Numbered from the stretch's first letter, positions 16,357 through 24,466 are shown. The stretch is DNA of 41,452 nt from Holophagaceae bacterium (GCA_025353305.1 JANXQX010000115.1:1-41452), one strand, 5' to 3'. A program made the numbers and translations. The notes: a model not told the origin generated them from the letters alone.

Positions 16357-16380
16357 ACTCTCGACTCTCGACTCTCGACT
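16357..16380. repeat. Heptamer tandem repeat, ACTCTCG x3.4
   Basis: Three perfect copies of ACTCTCG plus ACT in the 47-bp gap between the convergent ferredoxin and coiled-coil genes. The period of 7 and the CGAG-containing complement recall the larger heptamer array at 22365-22480. Confidence 0.8.
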
Positions 16381-16386
16381 GTTTTC

Positions 16387-17130
16387 CTAGTCAATCAGAA
16401 ACCCCACGCCCTGCCACACCCGTACGCGGGTCTTGCCGTCACCGACGGTGGCGGGCTCAAAGACAAGTCGCTTGGCGGCTTCCACACAGGCATCATTGGC
16501 CTTTTCCACCCACTCTCCTGTACCCGGAAGGCCTTGCAGAAGCTTGGTCGCGAGCACTTCTCCGCTCTCATTCACGAGAACGTTCACCACCACCACACCC
16601 TTGTCCACCTTCTTGGCCTTGGGGCGCACCTGATTCAGGTTGATGGGGCGGGCTGGAGTCACATCAGGCGTGATGGGCAGCAAGGCGCCTTCGCCCTGCT
16701 TCCCCGCCAGTCTCGCGTTGGAGGCGTCAAGGTCGGCTTTCAGTTTTGAGTTTTCCTGCTGCGCGGCCTTGAGCGATTCCCTTGAGTGCTGCAGGTCCGT
16801 AAGGATGGTGTCCCCACTCTGTTGGTTCTCTTTCAGACTGCCCTTGAGCTGATCAAGTTCTTTGCGAATAGAGGCGGCTTCTTCTTTCGCCAGGTCCCGG
16901 CTCTTTTGGGCTGCGGCGAGTTCCTCGTGCTGCACTTGGGTTTCCTTGAGTTTTGCACCGAGGTCATCGCGCTCGGCGGTCAGCTTTTTCACCTGGGCCT
17001 GCAGGTTGCTTATGGTTTGGGATGTTTTGGATGTCTTAGCTTTGGCCTTAGGTTTGGATTGGGTTGCGGAAGACGCCGACAAGGGCAGCACAAGGGCCGC
17101 CAGCGCGAAGCAGGTCGTGGCAAAGCGCAT
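16387..17130 (-). CDS. Exported coiled-coil protein with TonB-like C-terminal domain
   Basis: 247 residues. The N-terminal signal peptide (to about residue 22, LPLSASSA) is followed by a Lys-rich stretch. A long coiled coil runs from about residue 38 to 145 (heptads such as LQAQVKKLTAERDDL). The C-terminal part (about 165-247) carries the pattern VVVVNVLVNESGEVLATKLL and later AAKRLVFEPATVGDGKTRVRVW, typical of TonB/TolA C-terminal modules, which contact outer-membrane partners. It lacks an obvious N-terminal anchor beyond the signal peptide. It could link envelope layers or present the TonB-C fold to a receptor. It is the last of a run of minus-strand genes. The exact role is unknown. Confidence 0.75.
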   Translation of the reverse strand: MRFATTCFALAALVLPLSASSATQSKPKAKAKTSKTSQTISNLQAQVKKLTAERDDLGAKLKETQVQHEELAAAQKSRDLAKEEAASIRKELDQLKGSLKENQQSGDTILTDLQHSRESLKAAQQENSKLKADLDASNARLAGKQGEGALLPITPDVTPARPINLNQVRPKAKKVDKGVVVVNVLVNESGEVLATKLLQGLPGTGEWVEKANDACVEAAKRLVFEPATVGDGKTRVRVWQGVGFLID

Positions 17131-17262
17131 AAAACCTCCAACTGGGATCGTTTAGTTTCTCATGATTCCCGGGCTGATTGCGGGAGGCATGAAAAGTTTC
17201 AGTGCGCCAATGGCACACCCCCATTGAACCCTGAGCACACAAACTAGAGCCAACAGCCCGCT

Positions 17263-18387
17263 TCAGTTATACGTCGCGGTCCGGGTTCCAGATGGGCCGG
17301 CATTGCTTACTTTCAGCACTCCGCGGCGGATTAGCTTCGCGAAAATGGCCAGGCATTCTTCAGGAGGGAACGGACTTCCAGCGATGACATCGCGAATGCT
17401 CCAAACGCCATTCACACGGGTGGCCAGAAAGGCTTCACTTGATTCCAGGTGGGTCTGCATCAGCTCGTCCATGCTCAACGCCAACTCTAGTACCTGTTCC
17501 TGGTCCAGGTTCTGATCCTCCAGTTTGTGCTGGACCACCTCCAGCATCCGGCTGGCTTCCTGGATTTTCGGATCCTGCTGCAGCAGGCGCCGGAGCTCAC
17601 TTTGGGCTTCCTGAAGCTTTTCTTTTTCCATCAAGCCTTTGGCCTTCATGAGTTGGGCATGGGTGGCGTCATTTATGTGGCCGCCGGCATCAATGGTCCG
17701 CAACATGCCGCGCTCGAACATTTCATGGAGATGTTTGCTCAAGATGAATTCAGACCGCCTGAGTTCCTGCATGAGCTGGCCAACGGTCTTGTGTTCGTCC
17801 AGGCGGAACAGAACATCAGCATCTTCCGCGGAGAGCGGCAGCATATCGGCGATGACTTCTGAAACCGGCCCCAGCACTGCATCTTCACCCTTGATGGTCT
17901 GGCGGATGACCTTCCATTCATCCACCCGGCGCGCGCCCTCCAGAACGATTCCAGTGACTTCCAGGCTGATCAGCATCGTTTTCTGATCCGGCAAACGATG
18001 GTCATGGAATTCGAAGGTTCCCACCGCCCAAAGGAAGGTGTTGTAAATGCTCTCTTCCGTCTTGGTCTGGACCATGCGGCGGATTTCAGATTCGCTGATG
18101 AGGTTGCGGTTCACCAGGATCTTGCCCAGCACCTGGTTTTCATCTTCCTGGGCGGCCAGCGCCTCTGTGAGCTGCTGCTCAGTGATGCGATTGGAGGCCA
18201 GCAGGAATTGGCCAAGGTAGTCCCGGGGATCCGATGACCACACGGAAGTGACCTTGCCTTCCGAAAAACTCACGCGCTTGGTATGGGACGTGCCTTTGAT
18301 TTCGAGGATGCCGGTCTTCTTCCCCACGGCGAGCCACTGGAAGATGTCTTCCAGTCCCATCGTCGCAAGTTCGCCCTTCAACCCCAT
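17263..18387 (-). CDS. DUF4388 (PATAN-like) domain protein
   Basis: 374 residues, no membrane segment. The N-terminal domain MGLKGELATMGLEDIFQWLAV with KKTGILEIKG and FSEGKV..VWSS matches the DUF4388/PatA N-terminal type seen in signalling proteins of Acidobacteria, Deltaproteobacteria and Cyanobacteria. The next module (about 55-130: LGQFLLASNRITEQQL, LGKILVNRNLISESEI) repeats a helical unit like the one in type II secretion/pilus ATPase N-termini. A helical, partly coiled region (about 245-310) and a C-terminal winged-helix-like part (WSIRDVIAGSPFPPEECLAIF) follow. It probably relays a signal or binds a partner; no catalytic site is visible. Confidence 0.75.
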   Translation of the reverse strand: MGLKGELATMGLEDIFQWLAVGKKTGILEIKGTSHTKRVSFSEGKVTSVWSSDPRDYLGQFLLASNRITEQQLTEALAAQEDENQVLGKILVNRNLISESEIRRMVQTKTEESIYNTFLWAVGTFEFHDHRLPDQKTMLISLEVTGIVLEGARRVDEWKVIRQTIKGEDAVLGPVSEVIADMLPLSAEDADVLFRLDEHKTVGQLMQELRRSEFILSKHLHEMFERGMLRTIDAGGHINDATHAQLMKAKGLMEKEKLQEAQSELRRLLQQDPKIQEASRMLEVVQHKLEDQNLDQEQVLELALSMDELMQTHLESSEAFLATRVNGVWSIRDVIAGSPFPPEECLAIFAKLIRRGVLKVSNAGPSGTRTATYN

Positions 18388-18671
18388 TCAGCAGCACCTC
18401 ATCCAGGATATCCAACATACGCAGTCAAGTATTTTACGCACACAAGAATAGGGTGGCCGTCCTGCAGGCAGAAATGACCCGTTAACAATTTGTAAGCCGT
18501 CCTTTGTCCAGCATAGAGGCTCCAGCTCTGGGAACGCAGTAAACAGGGAGGCTCCGCGTCCAAGAGCGCTAGGGATTGGGAGCACGCACTGCGTGCGATA
18601 CGTGGAGGGCGCCCTGCGCCCGATAGCTGGAGGGGCTATAAGGGCTTGACCAGAAAAGCGCTGGCCATTCC
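18388..18671. other. Intergenic region between yvcK and the DUF4388 gene
   Basis: 284 bp without a believable gene; a 96-codon minus-strand frame here has no family features. It holds the twin hairpin repeats at 18577-18625 and should contain the promoter of the DUF4388 gene on the minus strand. A TTGACT at about 18421-18426 (minus strand) is a possible -35, but no convincing -10 was found at the right distance. Confidence 0.5.
18577..18625. repeat. Twin hairpin repeats with compensatory changes
   Basis: Two adjacent copies of a motif of about 24 nt, GGAGnnCGCnCTGCGnnCGATA. Each folds into a hairpin: 18582-18596 (7-bp stem) and 18607-18621 (6-bp stem). The two copies differ at stem positions 2/14 (C-G versus G-C) and 3/13 (A-T versus G-C), so pairing is kept although the bases changed. 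This is the behaviour of a REP-like palindromic family or a selected RNA structure. Confidence 0.65.
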
Positions 18672-19649
18672 CTAACATCCCCTAATAATCGCCCGGATCG
18701 CCTTCAGAACTTTCGCAGGATGGTGCCGTGCAGTTGAAGCATCAAGATCCAGAAGGGGTTCTGCGATCACCGGAATGCCAGCGGTTTCTGGACCCGATGG
18801 CAGGATCGGGGAACCGCCTTCTTCCCTGTAACGGGCCAGGACCTCAGCCGAGGGCAGAGAATCATTGACCAGCACCGCCGTAGGCTTGACGCCGCCAATG
18901 TCGAGGATTGCCCGGATGTGGCCTTCCAGATCCAACCCGCTGGTTTCTCCGGGTTCGGTCATCAGGTTGGCAACGTAAAGGATCGGGGCAGTCGTCTTTT
19001 GAAGGGCGCGCCGCAATTCAGGGATCAACAGGTTTGGGAGCGTGGAAGTATAGAGGCTTCCCGGAGCCAGCAGAATCAGATCAGCCCGTAAAACGGCCAG
19101 CATGGCCTCGGGCAAGGGCTCAGGAGCTCCGGGTTCCAGCCATATGGACCGGATGGGTGCGGTGGTCTCGTTGACGGCGGTTTCGCCAACGTAGCGATGG
19201 CCCTCGGCATCTTCGGCACAGAGGGTGACCGGAACCGTTGTGGAGGGATACAGCCGCCCGGCTGTCACGAGAACCCCGCTGAGCTGGCGGATGGCCTTCA
19301 CCCAATCCCCGGTGATGTCCACCATGGCCAACAACATGAGGTTGCCCAGGCTATGACCCGCCAGGCTCCCCTCACCCTTGAACCGGTAGCTCAGCAGATC
19401 GCTGAGGATGGATTCTTCCCGGGTGAGCGCCGACAGGCAGTTGCGCAGATCTCCTGGCGGGATGCCGCCGAGTTCCTCGCGAAGTCGTCCCGACGATCCA
19501 CCATTGTCCGAAACCGTAACGATGCCCGTGAGCTGCCAGGGTTGATCGGGCCGTTCGGCTTCGGTTTTCAGGGCCCGCAACAGTGCCGCCAGCCCCGTCC
19601 CGCCCCCGAGGGTCACCACTCGAAGAGGCAGATCCGGATGCAGGGCCAT
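18672..19649 (-). CDS. yvcK: YvcK-family protein (gluconeogenesis factor, CofD-like)
   Basis: 325-residue CofD/YvcK-fold protein. Visible motifs are GGGTGLAALL (residues 15-24), the nucleotide-sugar-binding VTVSDNGGSSGRLR (about 45-58), IPPGDLRNCL (about 63-72) and LLAPGSLYTSTLPNL. In Bacillus, YvcK/GlmR binds UDP-GlcNAc and adjusts carbon flow to cell-wall precursors; that is knowledge of the family, not shown here. Length and motifs are normal. The gene follows a small helical protein gene with 6 bp between stop and start, so the two are likely co-transcribed. rapZ and whiA, the usual partners in Firmicutes, are absent from this neighbourhood. Confidence 0.93.
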   Translation of the reverse strand: MALHPDLPLRVVTLGGGTGLAALLRALKTEAERPDQPWQLTGIVTVSDNGGSSGRLREELGGIPPGDLRNCLSALTREESILSDLLSYRFKGEGSLAGHSLGNLMLLAMVDITGDWVKAIRQLSGVLVTAGRLYPSTTVPVTLCAEDAEGHRYVGETAVNETTAPIRSIWLEPGAPEPLPEAMLAVLRADLILLAPGSLYTSTLPNLLIPELRRALQKTTAPILYVANLMTEPGETSGLDLEGHIRAILDIGGVKPTAVLVNDSLPSAEVLARYREEGGSPILPSGPETAGIPVIAEPLLDLDASTARHHPAKVLKAIRAIIRGC

Positions 19650-19655
19650 GAAGAG

Positions 19656-20171
19656 CTATGAACGTTCGATGGCCGCGAAAGGAGCCATGTTACGCACGGA
19701 GTCGAAATCGGTTTCGAGCCTGTAGAGGTGCAACAGATCGCCATTCAGCAACATGGAACGGTTGAGCGCTTCGGCGGAGGCTTCGGCATCTCCCAGTTGG
19801 GCGTGGGCCGTGGCCTTCAGAAATTGCAGGATGCCACTCGTTGGCGCGGCCTTGATGGACTTCTCCAGCAATGCGAGCGCGCCAACTGAATCCTTCTTGT
19901 TCAAGAGCCACTGGGCATCACCTTCAGGACCAGCGGGTGCCTTGGGGGCTTTGGCGGTCTTGCGCTCACAGACCACCAGGTAATTGTGCAGAGTCCGCTG
20001 CAGGGCGATATTGCCCGCTTCCTTGGCTGGCCCCACAAGGGCCTTGAAGATTTCCATCGCCTCGGCATAGTGCTTCGACCCCACCAGACCAAGCGCCTTG
20101 GTGAGTTGACTGTCTTGAGCCTTGGGAAGGATTGGTGCCGGTGTCTGTTTCGGTAGTTTCGCCTTGGCCAT
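19656..20171 (-). CDS. Small helical repeat (TPR-like) protein
   Basis: 171 residues, no signal peptide. After a basic, Pro-rich N-terminus (AKLPKQTPAPILPK) it is all helical with TPR-like units, for example ALGLVGSKHYAEAMEIFKALVGPA, then DAQWLLNKKDSVGALALLEKSIKAAP and ILQFLKATAHAQLGDAEASAEALNRS (about residues 85-150). Such folds mediate protein contacts. It is not recognised as a named family. The ATG at 20171 is preferred, since GAGG lies 6 bp upstream; a GTG at 20183 is the alternative. It sits 6 bp upstream of yvcK in the same direction and is probably in the same transcript. Confidence 0.75.
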   Translation of the reverse strand: MAKAKLPKQTPAPILPKAQDSQLTKALGLVGSKHYAEAMEIFKALVGPAKEAGNIALQRTLHNYLVVCERKTAKAPKAPAGPEGDAQWLLNKKDSVGALALLEKSIKAAPTSGILQFLKATAHAQLGDAEASAEALNRSMLLNGDLLHLYRLETDFDSVRNMAPFAAIERS

Positions 20172-20281
20172 TCGAATCCTCACAGTGAATCAGACCTGAA
20201 TCATATCGCAGGGCCGCATCCTTGATTCAACCATGGATTGAAGGAACCTGGGCTGTCACTGACTATCGGTTCTTCAAGCCC

Positions 20282-21514
20282 TCACTGCCTGAAGATCGCC
20301 GACTCGCGGTTCAGGATGTTGGTGGAGAGCCAAGCCATGGCTGCGGCCAGTCCTGCAGTCATGACGAAGGCCAGGATGTACTGCCAGGCCACGAACTGAT
20401 GGGAAAACAGGTTGCGGATGGTCAGGGCGACGTTCAACACCGGCACATAAGGCAGCACGGCCATCTTCTCCAGGCCTGGAGAAGTGGAGAAAACACCCAG
20501 CATGATCACCACGAAAATTCCGGGCGTGATGGCCGTCGTGGCCTCGCGAGTATTCCTGGCCTGGGTACCGAGCACCAGGATGATGCTTGAAAAGAAAAGG
20601 CCCAATGGAATCAGAAGGAGCAGCGTGAGGCCCAACGTAGCGGGACTCGCCAAAGAAGCGAGACTAAGACTTGGAGCCATGGCAGCCCCAGCAGCCCCGG
20701 CTGTGGCAGCTTCAGACGCAGCCACCTGATTACCCAGAATCATGAAGCCCAGGCTCATGCCCACGACATTCATTACGGTGCCCAAAACGCCGATGGAGAA
20801 GATAGCCAGGAGCTTTCCCCAGATGATGTGGCTGCGGGGGATGGCCGTGGAGAGGAGGCTCAACAGGGTGTGGCGTTCCTTCTCGCCGGCGGTCATGTAG
20901 ACCCCATGCTGCATGGCGTTCGCATAAAGGGTGATGAGCAGGATGTAGGGCACCATGAGCCCAAGCAGTTTGCTCAGCTCAAGGGCCAGGTCGCTGGCCT
21001 TTTCGGTCATGAGGTTGGATGGACTGGGCAGATCCTTGGGTGCCTTGATGGCTTCCAGCCGCGCCTTCACCCAGACCTGATCCTGCTTTTTCATGGCTTC
21101 TTTCAGGCGCTTGAGAGCCAACTCGGAACCGCGCTCACTCTCATCCACCATTGCCTTCACGGTGAACGGTTCCTGGCGCTGGAGCTTTCCGGGCGCATCC
21201 GCTTCCACATCGACCACCAGATCGAATTTCTTGTCCCGCAAGGCCTGTTTCAGGTCTCCACCGGTAGCGGCGACGAGCTGGAAATCCTTCTCGTCCGCCC
21301 CCAGCAAAGGCTTTACCACCTCGCCTGGGTCGATCAAGACGATACGGCTGGCCTGGCCATGCCTGCGATCCGAATCACCTTGGGCCATTTTGGTCACCAA
21401 CGTGAAAATGGCCGGAAACAAAATAAGCGGAATCACGAACGTGAAGAACATGGTCCGCTTGTCTTTGGAGAACTCCATCCACTCTTTTTTGAAAATCAGA
21501 CCGACGCCCCTCAT
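20282..21514 (-). CDS. natB: ABC-2 type permease, NatB-like
   Basis: 410-residue permease subunit. It has an N-terminal cytoplasmic start (IFKKEWMEFSKDKRTMFF), a first membrane segment (about 23-42), a large outside domain (about 45-190), then five or six membrane segments (about 190-400). The motif GEKERHTLLSLLSTAIPRSHIIWGKLLA (about 218-245) is typical of the ABC-2/NatB group, which extrudes sodium ions or drugs. A low-complexity Ala/Ser insert (about 280-300) interrupts the loop. It overlaps the ATPase gene by 4 bp, so the two form one transporter. The substrate is not determinable. Confidence 0.9.
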   Translation of the reverse strand: MRGVGLIFKKEWMEFSKDKRTMFFTFVIPLILFPAIFTLVTKMAQGDSDRRHGQASRIVLIDPGEVVKPLLGADEKDFQLVAATGGDLKQALRDKKFDLVVDVEADAPGKLQRQEPFTVKAMVDESERGSELALKRLKEAMKKQDQVWVKARLEAIKAPKDLPSPSNLMTEKASDLALELSKLLGLMVPYILLITLYANAMQHGVYMTAGEKERHTLLSLLSTAIPRSHIIWGKLLAIFSIGVLGTVMNVVGMSLGFMILGNQVAASEAATAGAAGAAMAPSLSLASLASPATLGLTLLLLIPLGLFFSSIILVLGTQARNTREATTAITPGIFVVIMLGVFSTSPGLEKMAVLPYVPVLNVALTIRNLFSHQFVAWQYILAFVMTAGLAAAMAWLSTNILNRESAIFRQ

Positions 21515-22266
21515 CGAACACCTCCGGCGGCCAACTGGAAGAACACTTCATCCAGGGTGCGCACGGAGTAGCGGCCGAGTATTTCCCTCGGCGGCGCATC
21601 CCCGTAAAGCTCTCCATCGAAGATGATGCCCACGCGGTCGCAGATCTCATCCACCAGCGGCATCACATGAGTGCTCACGATTACCGTGCGGCCCTCGCTC
21701 TTCATGGTCCGCAGCAGGTCCAGCACAGTTTTGGCAGTGAGCACATCCAGGCCCGTGGTGGGCTCATCGAAAATAATGACTTTGGGATCGTGAAGCAGCG
21801 CTCGCGCGATGGAGACTTTCTGCTTCTGGCCGGAAGAAATGCCATCCATCTTCACGTCGCTGAAGTCCATGAGCTGAAGCTTCTCCAGCAGGTACAGGCC
21901 GCGGCGCTCGGCGATGGTGGGGTCCACCCCCTGGAACTCGCCGAACAGGCGCAGCAATTCCCTGGGAGTGAACCGCTCATACACATTCATATCCGTGGAA
22001 AGGTAACCGATCTTGCCCCGGACCTTTTCCCCCTCTTTTTGCGTATCCAGCCCGCAGACCTCGATGGTTCCCTGGTCCGGCTGCATCAGGGTCGCGATCA
22101 TGCGCAGCGTGGTGGATTTCCCGGCCCCGTTGGGGCCCAGCAATCCGTAGATCTCGCCCGGTTTGACCTGGAAGGAAATGCCGCGCACCGCCTCGATGCG
22201 CTTCTTGGCTTTGGTCTTGCCATCTTTCACCGTGAAAGTCTTGTGAAGGTTCGTCACCTGGATCAC
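21511..22266 (-). CDS. natA: ABC transporter ATP-binding protein, NatA-like
   Basis: 251-residue ATPase partner of the ABC-2 permease downstream. Walker A is GPNGAGKST (about residues 44-52) and Walker B is VIIFDEP followed by TTGLD. The signature reads ISSGQKQK instead of the usual LSGGQ, and the His-switch is in VSTHVM. The N-terminal VKDGKTKAKKRIEAVRG insert is basic. The permease start overlaps this gene's stop by 4 bp, indicating coupled translation. Export of sodium, drugs or another small molecule is inferred from the family only. Confidence 0.92.
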   Translation of the reverse strand: MIQVTNLHKTFTVKDGKTKAKKRIEAVRGISFQVKPGEIYGLLGPNGAGKSTTLRMIATLMQPDQGTIEVCGLDTQKEGEKVRGKIGYLSTDMNVYERFTPRELLRLFGEFQGVDPTIAERRGLYLLEKLQLMDFSDVKMDGISSGQKQKVSIARALLHDPKVIIFDEPTTGLDVLTAKTVLDLLRTMKSEGRTVIVSTHVMPLVDEICDRVGIIFDGELYGDAPPREILGRYSVRTLDEVFFQLAAGGVR

Positions 22267-22364
22267 AGAAACTCCTATCGAAGCAATGAACTAAAGTCTA
22301 GGGAGGAAGGCCAACCCATCAGCCGCCCATCGGCCAACGGTTCGCATCAATCGGCGAGTGGAAT

Positions 22365-22480
22365 GTGCGAGGTGGCGAGGTGCGAGGCGTGAGGTGCGAG
22401 GTATGAGGTTCGAGGTTCGAGGTTCAATAAGGTGGCGGCCAAAGGGCGCATCCCTCACACCTCGCACCTCAACCCTCGTA
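22365..22480. repeat. Inverted array of degenerate heptamers
   Basis: About nine head-to-tail copies of a heptamer close to GTKCGAG (22365-22428; units include GTGCGAG three times and GTTCGAG twice). After a spacer of about 24 bp there are four copies in the opposite orientation (22453-22480, for example CTCACAC, CTCGCAC, CTCGTAC). The two arms can pair over about 16 bp with one wobble. The array begins 5 bp after the uppP stop on the minus strand. Confidence 0.8.
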
Positions 22481-22485
22481 CCTGT

Positions 22486-23364
22486 TCACGGATGCTGCAT
22501 GGTCGTCGTGTACAAGAATCCATCCACGCCCACGGTGCCCAGAATCACCATCGCCAGCCCTATGCAAAGGCAGTAGAACGCGAATCCATTGAGCCTCGGG
22601 GAGCGGGTGAAACGGTCCAGCAGACCAATGGCGAAGTAGCCTGAAATGGCCGCCACAGCGACTCCGACGATGCAGGCGAGGGCTGGATTGATGGAACCGG
22701 CCGGAAATCTCATCTCATCGGCCAACGGCAGATGTTTCACCAGAGGCATGACCAGACCCTTGGCCTCCACCAAGGCCGCGGCGGCAATGGTGGGAATCCC
22801 CAACAGAAAACTGAAACGGGTCGATGACGGCAACTTAAGCCCGCCAAACACACCTACCGAAATCGTGGAACCGCTGCGGCTGAGACCGAACCCGCCGCCC
22901 AAGCCCTGGATGGCGCCAATGGCCAGGGCATCCCTCGCGGTCAACTCATCAAGCTCACGGCCCGTTTGTTGCTTGCTGCGCTCGTTCGCCATGAAAAGCA
23001 TCCAGGCGGTCACCAACAGGCCAATGCCATAGACCCAGAGATGCTGCTTGGCGGTTTCCTTGATGCTCTTGGTCGCGAGCCCCAGGATGCCCGTGGGGAT
23101 CATGGCGATGAACAGCCATATGGCCATTTTCCGGCCCGCCGCGTCCTTCCCGAGGATCCCCAGGAAGACTTGGACCAGTTCCTTGTGGAAATAGACACAG
23201 AGCGCCAGCAGCGTACCCACGTGCAACAGCACGTCGAAAGCCAACGGCATGCCCCGACCTAGTAAAAGATGTTCGGCCAACGTAAGGTGCGCCGTGGAGG
23301 ACACCGGAAGGAATTCGGTAAGACCCTGGATGAGCCCCAGAAGGATGGCGTGCCAAAGCTGCAT
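22486..23364 (-). CDS. uppP: Undecaprenyl-diphosphatase
   Basis: Integral membrane phosphatase that recycles the lipid carrier for peptidoglycan synthesis. The 292 residues contain about eight membrane segments. The two active-site regions are GLTEFLPVSSTAHL (residues 14-27, with Glu17) and GLSRSGSTI (about 160-168). The residue two places before GLSRSG is usually Pro in this family (PGxSRSG); here it is Phe in GGFGLSRSG, a notable change. Resistance to bacitracin is the classical phenotype of overexpression. The start is the ATG at 23364 with GGGAG five bases upstream; that site lies in one arm of an inverted repeat. Divergent from ltaE. Confidence 0.93.
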   Translation of the reverse strand: MQLWHAILLGLIQGLTEFLPVSSTAHLTLAEHLLLGRGMPLAFDVLLHVGTLLALCVYFHKELVQVFLGILGKDAAGRKMAIWLFIAMIPTGILGLATKSIKETAKQHLWVYGIGLLVTAWMLFMANERSKQQTGRELDELTARDALAIGAIQGLGGGFGLSRSGSTISVGVFGGLKLPSSTRFSFLLGIPTIAAAALVEAKGLVMPLVKHLPLADEMRFPAGSINPALACIVGVAVAAISGYFAIGLLDRFTRSPRLNGFAFYCLCIGLAMVILGTVGVDGFLYTTTMQHP

Positions 23365-23365
23365 T

Positions 23366-23393
23366 CAAACTCCCACCACAAATTTTGAGTTTG
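23366..23393. promoter_or_regulatory. Inverted repeat between uppP and ltaE
   Basis: CAAACTC (23366-23372) and GAGTTTG (23387-23393) form a perfect 7-bp inverted repeat with a 14-nt spacer, starting 1 bp outside the uppP ATG. On the minus strand, the arm next to the gene overlaps the uppP Shine-Dalgarno, so the RNA hairpin could hide it; as DNA it could be an operator for both genes. Confidence 0.45.
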
Positions 23394-23428
23394 CCATCCC
23401 AGCCTGGATTCCCGTAAATAATGAATCC

Positions 23429-24466
23429 ATGCGAAACCTCGATTTCCGCTCCGACACCGTCACCAAACCCTCCCCTGAGATGCGGCGTGCCATGGCCGAA
23501 GCGGAGGTGGGCGACGATGTGCTGGAGCGCGATCCAACGCTGGACCGTCTGGAACGGAAATTGGCGGAACTGTTGAACAAGGAGGCCGCGCTGTGGACAC
23601 CCACCGGCTGCATGGCCAACGGCATCGCCATGATGCTGCACCTGCGCCGCGGCGACCGCTTCCTGGCCCCAGCCCAGGCCCATGTGCTGGGTTCGGAACT
23701 GGGCACGGCGGCCTGGCTCGCGGGCGGAATGCCGGAAGCCCTGCCCTGGCAGGGAAAACCTGGCCGCATCACCGGCGACCAGGTGCGTCAAGCCGCAGGA
23801 AGCAGCGGACCCTATTACACGCTCCGCACCGCCCTGCTCTGCCTGGAGAACACCCACAATTTCGGCGGGGGCACCTGCCTCAGCCTTCAGGACCATCGCG
23901 ACCTGACGCAAGCGGCCCAGGAAAAAAAGCTCGCGGTGCATCTGGATGGGGCGCGACTCTGGCACGCAGCGGCCTTCCTGGGTGTATCGCTGCCTGAACT
24001 GGCGCAAGACGCGGATACGGTGAGCGTGTGCCTTAGCAAAGGCCTTGGAGCACCCATGGGATCGCTGCTGGCGAGTACCCAGGACAAAATAGAAGAAGCC
24101 CGCCGCCTTCGCAAAATGTTGGGCGGCGGCGTTCGCCAGGGTGGCGTCATGGCGGCGGCCGGGTTGGTGGCCCTCGATTACCTGCCCCGCATTCCCGAGG
24201 ACCATGCCAAGGCCAGCGAACTTGCGATGGGTCTGCGGAGCCTCGGCTTCAAGTTGGAGACCCCTGAGACGAACATCCTGCTGGTGCCTGTAGCCTCAGT
24301 TCCCAAGGCCACGGACCTGCTGAAAGAACGTGGCGTGCTGGTCACCAGCGTGGGGTCGGCTTTGCGCTTCATTACCCATCGCGATATTGAAGCCGGCGAA
24401 GTCAAGGAAGCGCTTGCGCGGATTGCGCCCTGCGCCGAGGCCATCCTTGCAACAGCTGGCGCTTGA
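23429..24466 (+). CDS. ltaE: Low-specificity L-threonine aldolase
   Basis: PLP enzyme that cleaves threonine or allo-threonine to glycine and acetaldehyde. From the ATG at 23429 it has 345 residues and begins LDFRSDTVTKPSPEMR, the family N-terminus. The PLP lysine is Lys204 in SVCLSKGLGAPMGS; His85 stacks on the cofactor, and HLDGARLWHA (about 171-180) contacts it. GDDVLERDPT (about 28-37) is also conserved. The longer open frame from 23249 runs through the divergent promoter and uppP and is rejected. The Shine-Dalgarno is weak. No partner gene is adjacent, so it probably serves glycine supply or threonine breakdown. Confidence 0.93.
   Translation: MRNLDFRSDTVTKPSPEMRRAMAEAEVGDDVLERDPTLDRLERKLAELLNKEAALWTPTGCMANGIAMMLHLRRGDRFLAPAQAHVLGSELGTAAWLAGGMPEALPWQGKPGRITGDQVRQAAGSSGPYYTLRTALLCLENTHNFGGGTCLSLQDHRDLTQAAQEKKLAVHLDGARLWHAAAFLGVSLPELAQDADTVSVCLSKGLGAPMGSLLASTQDKIEEARRLRKMLGGGVRQGGVMAAAGLVALDYLPRIPEDHAKASELAMGLRSLGFKLETPETNILLVPVASVPKATDLLKERGVLVTSVGSALRFITHRDIEAGEVKEALARIAPCAEAILATAGA

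Noticed and set aside
18388..18678. 96-codon minus-strand frame in the yvcK/DUF4388 gap
   Set aside because: It runs through the twin hairpin repeats, has irregular composition and no clear start signal.
20828..21571. 247-codon plus-strand frame opposite natB
   Set aside because: Antisense shadow of a clear ABC permease gene.
22365..22480. CRISPR array
   Set aside because: Units are 7 bp without unique spacers, and no cas gene is present; it is a simple heptamer array.
22955..24205. 416-codon minus-strand frame covering ltaE and the uppP start
   Set aside because: Overlaps two recognised genes completely; low-complexity shadow of GC-rich codons.
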